The notes below the pieces were generated by a model, which saw only the letters and a list, made by a program, of their open reading frames with translations, was not told where the DNA came from and did no database searches. DNA of 64,000 nucleotides, taken from contig CBDFKQ010000012.1 in NCBI GenBank assembly GCA_965248855.1, positions 434,001 to 498,000 on the forward strand, read 5' to 3'. The DNA is from CBDFKQ01 sp965248855. Lineage in GTDB: Bacteria > Bacteroidota > Bacteroidia > Cytophagales > 172606-1. Below, one piece after another: positions 7,225-14,493 of the stretch; positions within the stretch are counted from its first letter, which is position 1; the number at the start of each line of letters is the position of its first letter. A program made the translations under genes and the position numbers.

Positions 7225-9819
7225 TTAAAATAAACCTAATTGAGTATTTTTTCCGGAATCCTTATCTTCGGTTTTTTGAATTTGAGGAGTTTCGATTTCA
7301 GGTTTCTCAATAATTTCTTCATTTTTTGCAGGTATTAAATGATTTAACTGCATATTAATTACCTTATTGGAAGTGAGTTTTGTACCAACTGATTTCCATC
7401 CCTGCACCTTACCCATCACGTCTAAATCATATTCCATCTTTTCTATTTGCTTATTTTTTGGGTTTTCATAAGCCATTTCAATTAGAGGATGAACATCAGT
7501 AGTGGCCAACATTAATTTAGAACCTTTGCTTTCAGTTATAAAAAGAAACTTTTTGTCGAGGCTGGTCGTTTCGATTTTAAATCGTTTTACAAAATAGGCT
7601 GAATTATCAAAATAAACTGCAGTAATAACATTATCGGGTTTATATTTTTCAATTAATTCTATATTTTCATACCTGTTTGTTATTTCAAAGTTTGTTAACT
7701 CGTATTCGCCGTTTTTATAAACAGCTAAAATAGAATCACCATTATCAAAATTACCTAAAAGTTTTCCGCGTTTATCAATATTTAAACGCCCTATGCTTTC
7801 ATCAAAATAAATATCTATCCCTCCAAGTGTTGATCCAACATTCTCTAAATGAAGTATTTTTTTTATTGGATATTTTGTTAAAATATTTCCCTGTGCGGAA
7901 CGACCCTTTATTTCAAGTTCAAAAAAATTATATTCAAATTGTTTTAATCTTGCTTTTGATGCAGGTGTTAATTGAACGCTAATTATTTCGGCTTCTGCAT
8001 TAGGGTTGACTGTAAAATATAAAACTTTTGAATTTGAGTTTCCCTTTGTTAAATCATATTCCTTATCACGTGTTATCCCTTGAACCTGAAAACGTTTTAC
8101 ATATGATGTACCTTCTTTTCCATCAACATAAACCATATTAAAAACCATTCTTTCATCGTTCTTTTTAAAAACCGCGGCGTGCAAAATATCCTTTCCTACA
8201 AATGATTTATCATTGATTTTTGTAACCAGAAATTTTCCGTCTTTTCTAAACACAATTATTTCATCAATATCTGAACAATCAGTTACAAATTCTGTATTTT
8301 CATCTTTTTTAAGTCCGTAGCCTATAAACCCGTCTTTCTTATTTACAAATAATTTGGCGTTGGCAGCAGCAACCACACTGGCATTTATTGATTCGAAATT
8401 TTTTATTTCTGTTTTCCTTTCTCTGCCTTTTCCATATCTCTTAAGCAAATCTTTATAATAATTGATGGCAAAGCGAACCATATTATTTAAATGATCTTCG
8501 GTTTCAGCCAAATCTTCTTCAAGCTTTTTCATCAGTTCATCTGCCTTGAAAGCATCAAAACGTGAAATTCTTTTAATCCGAATTTCTAATAAGCGCAATA
8601 TATCATCCTCAACTATTGGCCTGTAAAAATCTTTTTTAAAAGGGTCAAGTCCTTTATCGACTGTACTAATTACTTCTTCCCATGTTTCAATTTCTTCAAT
8701 ATCACGATAAATTCTATTTTCAATAAAAATTTTCTCTAACGATGAATATAAAATTTTTTCAAGAAGTTCGCTTTTTTTAATTTCTAATTCCTGCTTTAAT
8801 AAATTTACCGTATTATCGGTAGCAACCTTTATAATTTCTGAAACCGTTGTAAAAATTGGTTTGTCGTTTATAATAAGACATGCATTTGGAGAAATTGAAA
8901 CTTCACAATCGGTAAAAGCAAAAAGTGCATCAATAGTAATATCAGGAGATGCTCCGGCTTCCAAATTAATCAGTATTTCAACTTCTTTGGCTGTATTGTC
9001 AACTACTTTTTTAATTTTTATTTTACCGGCATCTTTTGCTTTCACAATGGATTCCATTATGGAAGTGGTGGTGGTGCCATAAGGTATGTCTTTAATTATT
9101 AGTGTTTTCTTATCTAATTCTTCAATTTTCGATCTTACACGTACTTTTCCACTTCTCAACCCATCATTATAATTACTTATATCAATTAATCCTCCGGTTA
9201 AAAAATCAGGATAAATAGTGAAAGGTTCATTTTTTAAAATTTGTATTGACGCTTCAATTAATTCACAAAAATTATGTGGTAAAATTTTTGTTGAAAGCCC
9301 CACAGCAATGCCTTCAACTCCCTGAGCCAATAATAAAGGAAATTTAACGGGCAAGGTGACAGGTTCTCTTTTTCTTCCATCGTAAGATAGTTGCCAGTTG
9401 GTAGTTTGGGGATTAAATATAACATCTAATGCAAATTTAGATAATCTGGCTTCTATATAACGCGCTGCTGCAGCACCATCACCGGTACGCATATCTCCCC
9501 AATTCCCTTGAGTATCAATTAATAAATCTTTTTGACCCATATTAACCATTGCCTCGGTTATTGAAGCATCGCCGTGGGGATGATATTGCATGGTTTGACC
9601 AATAATATTTGCGACTTTATTATATCGCCCATCATCCATTTCTTTCATGGCATGCATAATTCGCCTTTGAACAGGTTTAAATCCATCTTCTATTGCCGGA
9701 ACTGCACGTTCTAAAATTACGTATGATGCATAATCCAAAAACCAATCTTCATACATGCCTGATACTGCTTTTACCTCCTGCAGGCTTTCATCATCTTTAA
9801 AACTATTATCGTCAATCAT
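7225..9819 (-). CDS. parC: DNA topoisomerase IV subunit A
   Basis: 864-residue type IIA topoisomerase A subunit, which breaks and rejoins DNA to decatenate daughter chromosomes with ParE. The breakage-reunion domain begins at YEDWFLDYASYVILERAVP and contains GFKPVQRRIMHAM and the quinolone-region GDASITEAMVNMGQ. The catalytic tyrosine is Tyr121 in AAARYIEARL. A coiled linker near residues 430-470 is followed by C-terminal beta-pinwheel repeats. The length, N-terminus and weakly conserved pinwheel fit the Bacteroidota ParC branch rather than GyrA. No parE gene is adjacent. The C-terminal tail (about 30 residues) is low complexity. Confidence 0.93.
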   Translation of the reverse strand: MIDDNSFKDDESLQEVKAVSGMYEDWFLDYASYVILERAVPAIEDGFKPVQRRIMHAMKEMDDGRYNKVANIIGQTMQYHPHGDASITEAMVNMGQKDLLIDTQGNWGDMRTGDGAAAARYIEARLSKFALDVIFNPQTTNWQLSYDGRKREPVTLPVKFPLLLAQGVEGIAVGLSTKILPHNFCELIEASIQILKNEPFTIYPDFLTGGLIDISNYNDGLRSGKVRVRSKIEELDKKTLIIKDIPYGTTTTSIMESIVKAKDAGKIKIKKVVDNTAKEVEILINLEAGASPDITIDALFAFTDCEVSISPNACLIINDKPIFTTVSEIIKVATDNTVNLLKQELEIKKSELLEKILYSSLEKIFIENRIYRDIEEIETWEEVISTVDKGLDPFKKDFYRPIVEDDILRLLEIRIKRISRFDAFKADELMKKLEEDLAETEDHLNNMVRFAINYYKDLLKRYGKGRERKTEIKNFESINASVVAAANAKLFVNKKDGFIGYGLKKDENTEFVTDCSDIDEIIVFRKDGKFLVTKINDKSFVGKDILHAAVFKKNDERMVFNMVYVDGKEGTSYVKRFQVQGITRDKEYDLTKGNSNSKVLYFTVNPNAEAEIISVQLTPASKARLKQFEYNFFELEIKGRSAQGNILTKYPIKKILHLENVGSTLGGIDIYFDESIGRLNIDKRGKLLGNFDNGDSILAVYKNGEYELTNFEITNRYENIELIEKYKPDNVITAVYFDNSAYFVKRFKIETTSLDKKFLFITESKGSKLMLATTDVHPLIEMAYENPKNKQIEKMEYDLDVMGKVQGWKSVGTKLTSNKVINMQLNHLIPAKNEEIIEKPEIETPQIQKTEDKDSGKNTQLGLF

Positions 9820-10040
9820 CTATTTCTTCACTCAATGCTTAAAATTCATCAAAAAGAACAAAGATATATTATTATGATTTGCTAGACAAAAAAGGAAACC
9901 AATGTTAAAGATTAAACTTATGTAAAATAATAATTCATTAAAATTAAAATTATTTTAAAAAAATAAAATCACTTGGGTTACTTCTTAAATAATTGGGTAT
10001 ATAATTGCGTGTTCAACAAAAAAAATTAAAAACAAAAAAC

Positions 10041-10289
10041 ATGAAAAATATTATCGCTTCTTTATTTCTGGTTGGTACTATCTGTTTAGTATCTTGCGAA
10101 ACTAAAAAATCTGCTGAAACTTCTTCTGATTCAACTAAAGCTGATACAGCTGTAATGATGAAAGAAAGTGAAACTATGAAATCTTCTGATTCAGTTAAAA
10201 CTGATTCAAACATGGTTAAAACTGATACAGTTAAAACTAAAACTGAGAAAAAAACTGAAGTTAAATCTTCTGAAACACACAAGAAATAA
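10041..10289 (+). CDS. Small Ser/Thr/Lys-rich lipoprotein, paralogue 1
   Basis: 82 residues from the ATG at 10041. The frame can be extended to a TTG at 10005, but MKNIIASLFLVG begins an obvious lipoprotein signal with lipobox LVSC, so 10041 is chosen. The mature part is low-complexity and charged (repeats of the type S/T-D-S-T/V-K-T-D), with no recognisable domain, and probably forms an unstructured chain anchored to the membrane. A strong terminator follows, then a paralogue with the same signal and composition at 10422. Function unknown. Confidence 0.8.
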   Translation: MKNIIASLFLVGTICLVSCETKKSAETSSDSTKADTAVMMKESETMKSSDSVKTDSNMVKTDTVKTKTEKKTEVKSSETHKK

Positions 10290-10320
10290 TTCTTCTTTTG
10301 AATTTTTCTTATAGTTTAAC

Positions 10321-10376
10321 AAAAAAACAATTGAGGTAACCTATATCTATGTGGGTTACCTCAATTGTTTTTTTGT
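10321..10376 (+). terminator. Rho-independent terminator after lipoprotein 1
   Basis: AAAAAAACAATTGAGGTAACC pairs completely with the arm GGTTACCTCAATTGTTTTTTT across a 12-base loop. The A and T flanks make it usable from either side; its position fits the end of the 10041-10289 gene. Confidence 0.92.
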
Positions 10377-10421
10377 ATAAAAACCGAAATCATAATCTTT
10401 TAACACTAAAATACTTACAAA

Positions 10422-10625
10422 ATGAAAAATTTATTTGCTTCTATGTTATTTGTAGCTGCTGCCTGCATGTTTTCTTGCGAAGGTAAAAAACATGAATCTA
10501 CAACTGATTCTACAAAAACTGATAGTGCTACTATGATCACTACAGATACTACTACAAAAATGCCTGTTGATACTTCACACGCTGATTCTAAAATGAATGC
10601 AGATACATCAAAAATGAAAAAATAA
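10422..10625 (+). CDS. Small Thr/Lys-rich lipoprotein, paralogue 2
   Basis: 67 residues: signal MKNLFASMLFVAAACMFSC with lipobox Cys19, then a charged low-complexity tail made of TDSTKTDSA-like units. The start is almost the same as that of the protein at 10041 and spacing of the two genes is short, so they are a tandem duplication that has diverged in tail length. Each has its own terminator, so they are separate transcription units. Abundant small lipoproteins of this kind are common in Chitinophagaceae; no function can be assigned. Confidence 0.8.
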   Translation: MKNLFASMLFVAAACMFSCEGKKHESTTDSTKTDSATMITTDTTTKMPVDTSHADSKMNADTSKMKK

Positions 10626-10637
10626 TTATTTTTAACT

Positions 10638-10680
10638 TTAAAAAGCGTTGTAAGAATAATTTTCTTACAACGCTTTTTTA
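10638..10680 (+). terminator. Rho-independent terminator after lipoprotein 2
   Basis: AAAAAGCGTTGTAAGAA pairs with TTCTTACAACGCTTTTT with a four-base loop (TAAT) and a T-run, directly after the lipoprotein stop and 13 bases before the next gene. Confidence 0.9.
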
Positions 10681-10692
10681 TTTCAAAAATTC

Positions 10693-11139
10693 ATGAATTC
10701 TTTTATCTGGTATTTTATAGCATTAATGGTAGGATGTGCCACTGCAACGCAAGCAGGTGTTAACTCTCAATTAAGGCAAACGTTAGTTAATCCTATTTTA
10801 TCGGCATTGATTTCTTTTTGCACAGGTACTCTGGCATTAACTATTTTATTCTTTTTATTTAATAATAAAACGTCTGATTATCAAACCATTTCTAAAATTT
10901 CGTGGTGGAAGTGGACCGGGGGTTTACTTGGCGCTTATATAGTTACTTCAACAATTTTATCCGTCCCAAAAATCGGATCAGCAAATATGGTTGCACTTGT
11001 GGTAACAGGTCAAATATTACTTGCAATGGTTTTTGATCATTTTGGATGGTTAGGTTTTCCATTACATCAGGTAAACTTAATGAGATTATTAGGTGCAGTA
11101 TTACTAATTGCAGGTGTAATTTTAATAGTAAAATATTAA
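10693..11139 (+). CDS. DMT-superfamily transporter (YdcZ/DUF606-like)
   Basis: 148-residue inner membrane protein with four to five hydrophobic segments, matching the single-repeat YdcZ/DUF606 branch of the drug/metabolite transporter superfamily. These small proteins work as dimers. Typical features are the early QAGVNSQLRQTLVNPILSAL segment, the ISFCTGTLALTILF helix and the terminal RLLGAVLLIAGVILIVKY helix. The substrate is unknown. The ATG sits just after the terminator of the previous gene, so it must have its own promoter in or before that hairpin, or depend on read-through. Confidence 0.8.
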   Translation: MNSFIWYFIALMVGCATATQAGVNSQLRQTLVNPILSALISFCTGTLALTILFFLFNNKTSDYQTISKISWWKWTGGLLGAYIVTSTILSVPKIGSANMVALVVTGQILLAMVFDHFGWLGFPLHQVNLMRLLGAVLLIAGVILIVKY

Positions 11140-11405
11140 ATAAGAATTTATTTTAATCTAATGCCTATCACTTTATTTAAATAATTTGGAAAACTAATTT
11201 TTATTATATATTTCTATTTTTTTTTATCCGTTCAGCATTTCATTATCATTCTGAAATCTATTACGCTCTAATATTTTTAATCTTTTTTCAGAATTTACCT
11301 TCTCTTTAATAATTGAACCTTATTTATTGAACTAAACTGTGCAATTTGTTTGTCAACCTGTTGGGTTAAATTTTGTAATTGGTTTAATTCATTTTATTTC
11401 AGAAC

Positions 11406-11599
11406 CTAGTAATTTCCAATACTCATATGTGCGCGCTCGGTTGTACTACGCACCGTTGCAATAGATTTAAGTTGCTTTAAAGTTTGACCTTCTCGTTTTT
11501 CAATTGTGGTCCACGAGGCCTTGAACGATCAATTGTACTTACGAGCATTAATAATTCCCAGTCAAGTGTAATCTTAAGAGTATGTATGCTATTTTTCAT
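11406..11599 (-). pseudogene. Relic of a Fic-family protein N-terminus (frameshifted)
   Basis: From an ATG at 11597-11599 the minus strand reads KITLDWELLMLVSTIDRS and then loses frame. In the next frame it continues ASWTTIEKREGQTLKQLKSI followed by ATVRS. Joined, this is the N-terminal segment I recognise from Fic/DOC-family proteins (DWELL..IDRF.ASW..IEKREGQTLKQLKSIATVRS). A one-base deletion near IDRF and a stop at 11406 destroy it, and the catalytic HPFxxGNGR part is absent. Probably the remains of a toxin or transferred gene. Confidence 0.6.
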
Positions 11600-11630
11600 A
11601 CCTCAAAAATATGAAATGTATTTTTAATTT

Positions 11631-11669
11631 TGATACGATTTGATACGAAAATATACGCTTTTGATACGA
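11631..11669. repeat. Phased TGATACGA repeats upstream of the Fic relic
   Basis: TGATACGA begins at 11631, 11641 and 11662, with a variant (ATATACG) near 11651, so the units follow at about one helical turn. They lie about 30-70 bases upstream of the relic's start codon, where an operator or iteron-like protein-binding array would be expected. Confidence 0.55.
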
Positions 11670-12030
11670 TCTTGAAGATGTTAAGTTATTATAAATTTTT
11701 TGACAAAACGCTTAAAGTTTATAATTAATATTTGACAATACAAATAAATAAGTATTGTTTCTAATAAGGGCGGAAATGGAAACAACAACAAAAGGGTGAG
11801 TAAAATAAATATTATTATTATAAAGATAAAAATAATTGCCATAATCATAGAAATCTGATATCGATAATATATTTATTTTTAATTTTGTGATTTAAGTTTA
11901 TTTTTTCTGCAAGGTAGACTACACAGAGAAACGCCGTTGATTTAAATTGGGGACAGTAGTGTATTTAAAGAAAAAAAATTGAAAAAATAGCGGTAAAATG
12001 AATATGCAACTTATGCCGGTCAGACTTGTG

Positions 12031-12120
12031 TTTAAGATTTGAGTGGAAATCATTTTTGTTAGGTACGAACAAAGAGATTGGGAACGTAAAGCCGGCAGCA
12101 TACCCCAAACATTTATTTTA
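12031..12120 (+). repeat. Dispersed hairpin repeat element, copy R2
   Basis: Divergent copy: GAGTGGAAATCATTTTTGTT, AGGTACGAAC, AAAGAGATTGGGAACGTAAA, GCCGGC and CCCCAAACATTTATTTTA align in order with R1. The central hairpin has mismatches. It ends 36 bases before the start codon of the GT4 gene, so it would be in that gene's leader or promoter. Confidence 0.75.
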
Positions 12121-12155
12121 ATCTTTTATACTTAAATATTTAGCAAAATAATTCT

Positions 12156-13424
12156 TTGAAAATAACACTTGTAAGTACCTTTGAGAATTTAGGCGGGGCT
12201 TCGATTGCCGCAGTGAGATTGCATAAATCTCTTTTAAGCAGAGGGATTGAAAGCCGAATGTTAGTTCATATCCCTTCTCAAAATAATGAAAAAGTTTTTC
12301 CCCTAAGTAATCATTTATTTCAAAAAAATATTTCTTTCCTAAGGTTTTCATTAGACAGGCTTTTATTTATTCCTTTTGCAAAAAACAAATCTGTTCGTTT
12401 TGCTTTTTCAGCTGCTAATATTGGTTTAGACATTTCAGATCATCCTTTAATTAAAAATGCAGATATTATTCATTTGCATTGGATAAATTTTGGATTTCTA
12501 TCTTTAAAATCACTACAAAAATTGTTTGCATTAAAAAAACCAATATTATGGACTTTCCATGATATGTGGGCTGCAACAGGTGGTTGTCATTCATCAAAGG
12601 GATGTAAAAATTATTTAACACATTGCCACAATTGCCCTTTGCTTGCGCATCCTTCCAATCAAGATTTATCATGGAAGGTATTTGAAAGAAAAATAAATGT
12701 TTTTCAAAATAAACCTTTTTCAATTGTCACTTGTAGCAACTGGTTGAACAGTGTTATTAAAAGCAGTGCACTTTTAGGAAATTTTTCAATACAAACAATT
12801 CACAATCCCATCGATCTTATATTTTTTCAATCTATTAAAAAATCTGATGCACGTAAAAATCTTAATTTATCAGAGAATAAAAAATTAATTTTATATGGGG
12901 CTGCCAATGCGAGCGACCCCGGTAAAGGGTTTATTTATTTGCAAAAAGCTTTAAATATTTTAAAAAATGAAAATAAGAAGGAATTAAGCGAAATTGAATT
13001 GGTTATTTTTGGTAAGGCCGATGAGGTCAATGTTTCCGAATTTCCAATAAAAGTAACTTTATTGGGCAAACTATCTCCCAAAGAACTTATTAATGCTTAC
13101 AGTGCCTGCGATATAATTGCGTTGCCATATGTGGAAGATAATTTGCCAAATATTGCATCTGAAGCACTTGCCTGTAATTTACCGGTTGTTGCTTTTAAAG
13201 CCGGTGGCTTGCCGGATATGGTTGATCATATGGAAAATGGATATTTGGCTGAAGCATTTTCAATAGAAGATTTATATAATGGTTTAATTACTATCCTTTA
13301 TGCCGGTAATTATGAAGAAATCCAATTGGCGGCAAGGCGAAAAGCAGAAATGGCTTTTTCCGAAAACTTAAATACCGAAAAATATATAAAGGTTTATCAA
13401 AATCTTCTTATAAAAAGTGAATGA
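12156..13424 (+). CDS. Glycosyltransferase family 4 protein
   Basis: 422 residues with the GT-B fold of family 4 (retaining, nucleotide-sugar dependent). The N-terminal domain starts MKITLVSTFENLGGASIAAV with the glycine-rich acceptor loop. The C-terminal domain shows the donor-binding region (LYGAANASDPGKGF, the ALPYVEDNLPNIASEALACN block with the E-x7-E motif, then GGLPDMV). An unusual Cys/His-rich insert (residues about 140-165, GCHSSKGCKNYLTHCHNCP) resembles one found in a subset of Bacteroidota family 4 enzymes. The start must be the TTG at 12156, because a stop lies at 12141 and no ATG is in frame before LVST. It overlaps the next gene by four bases. Confidence 0.88.
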   Translation: MKITLVSTFENLGGASIAAVRLHKSLLSRGIESRMLVHIPSQNNEKVFPLSNHLFQKNISFLRFSLDRLLFIPFAKNKSVRFAFSAANIGLDISDHPLIKNADIIHLHWINFGFLSLKSLQKLFALKKPILWTFHDMWAATGGCHSSKGCKNYLTHCHNCPLLAHPSNQDLSWKVFERKINVFQNKPFSIVTCSNWLNSVIKSSALLGNFSIQTIHNPIDLIFFQSIKKSDARKNLNLSENKKLILYGAANASDPGKGFIYLQKALNILKNENKKELSEIELVIFGKADEVNVSEFPIKVTLLGKLSPKELINAYSACDIIALPYVEDNLPNIASEALACNLPVVAFKAGGLPDMVDHMENGYLAEAFSIEDLYNGLITILYAGNYEEIQLAARRKAEMAFSENLNTEKYIKVYQNLLIKSE

Positions 13425-14212
13425 AAGAAATACCAAAAATATCAATAATAACCATTACTTACAATGCAGAAAAGGTATTGGAAAGGACGATTATAAGTAT
13501 TCTTAGTCAAACTTATAAAAATATCGAATACATTATTATTGATGGAGCAAGCAAGGATGGAACATTAAAAATTGTTGAAAAATATAAAAATGACATTGAT
13601 ATATTTATTACCGAGCCTGACAAAGGTTTATATGATGCAATGAACAAGGGATTGAAAGCTGCAACCGGCGAATATGTGTGGTTTATGAATGCAGGCGATG
13701 AAATATTTGACGAAAATACTACCGAAAATATTTTTAAAAATATCGAAGCAGATATATATTATGGAAATGCTCTTTTTGTTAATGATAATGGAGAGCATGA
13801 AGGGTTGAGAGACAAAATTACGCCTCATTTATTACCTGTTAATTTAAATTGGAAGGATTTACGCTTTGGTATGACTGTGTGCCACCAGGCATTTATTGCA
13901 CGCAAATCTATTGCGCCTCTTTATGATTTAAATCATCCTTATAGTGCCGATATTGATTGGGAAATTAAATGCCTTAAGGAAGCCAAGTCAATAGCAAATA
14001 CGCATTTAGTTATCTGTAAATATTTAACGGGTGGCTTTTCAAAAAAAAATCTTATAAAATCTTTAAAAGACAGGTACGTAATCCTTAAAAAACATTTCGG
14101 TACAATAAATGTTTTCGTTAATCATGCATTTATAATTGTTAGAAGTATAAAATTTATTTTAAAAAAATTTAATTCAAAATCACCATCATCCGTTAAAAGT
14201 AATTCCCGTTAA
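13421..14212 (+). CDS. Glycosyltransferase family 2 protein
   Basis: 263-residue GT-A enzyme (inverting). The motifs are in order: PKISIITITYNAEKVLERTI, YIIIDGASKDGT, and the metal-binding region written here as FMNAGDEI (N-A-G-D in place of D-x-D, common in this WcaA-like branch). Its start ATGA overlaps the stop of the GT4 gene, so the two are translationally coupled. The pair probably adds sugars to a lipid-linked or surface glycan. No flippase, polymerase or sugar-nucleotide genes lie around them, so the product is unknown. A short basic, Lys-rich C-terminal tail is present. Confidence 0.88.
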   Translation: MKEIPKISIITITYNAEKVLERTIISILSQTYKNIEYIIIDGASKDGTLKIVEKYKNDIDIFITEPDKGLYDAMNKGLKAATGEYVWFMNAGDEIFDENTTENIFKNIEADIYYGNALFVNDNGEHEGLRDKITPHLLPVNLNWKDLRFGMTVCHQAFIARKSIAPLYDLNHPYSADIDWEIKCLKEAKSIANTHLVICKYLTGGFSKKNLIKSLKDRYVILKKHFGTINVFVNHAFIIVRSIKFILKKFNSKSPSSVKSNSR

Positions 14213-14493
14213 TAATATGGAGTGGTGAATTTATTTCCATGAAATTTGTACCTTATAAAATAAATTATATTGAAATTAAAACGTTGACAACGTTAATATA
14301 AATTATAATATAAAAATACTCAACAAAACCGCAAAAAAATTTCATATTTTGTTCAAAAATTTAAGATTGAATATTTTTTATTGCAAGCTTGATTTAAACA
14401 CGAATATTCTTTGTTTTTTTATTTTCTCACGTTTTTCTATTTTTGATCAAAAAGTTTTAAACCTCTATAAACCGGCCTAAATATTTTCCACTC

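Larger units (their letters stand above)
11140..12030. other. Gene-poor region with decayed sequence
   Basis: About 0.9 kb without an intact gene. It contains the Fic-like relic (11406-11599), phased TGATACGA repeats (11631-11669), and before the relic (11270-11400, minus strand) a broken frame that still reads ELNQLQNLTQQVDKQIAQFS, suggesting a second part of the same dead gene. From 11700 to 12030 I see only AT-rich sequence with no supportable gene. Confidence 0.6.

Noticed and set aside
11919..12101. Minus-strand ORF of 60 residues
   Set aside because: Low-complexity Phe-rich frame over AT-rich DNA, overlapping repeat R2; no homology pattern.
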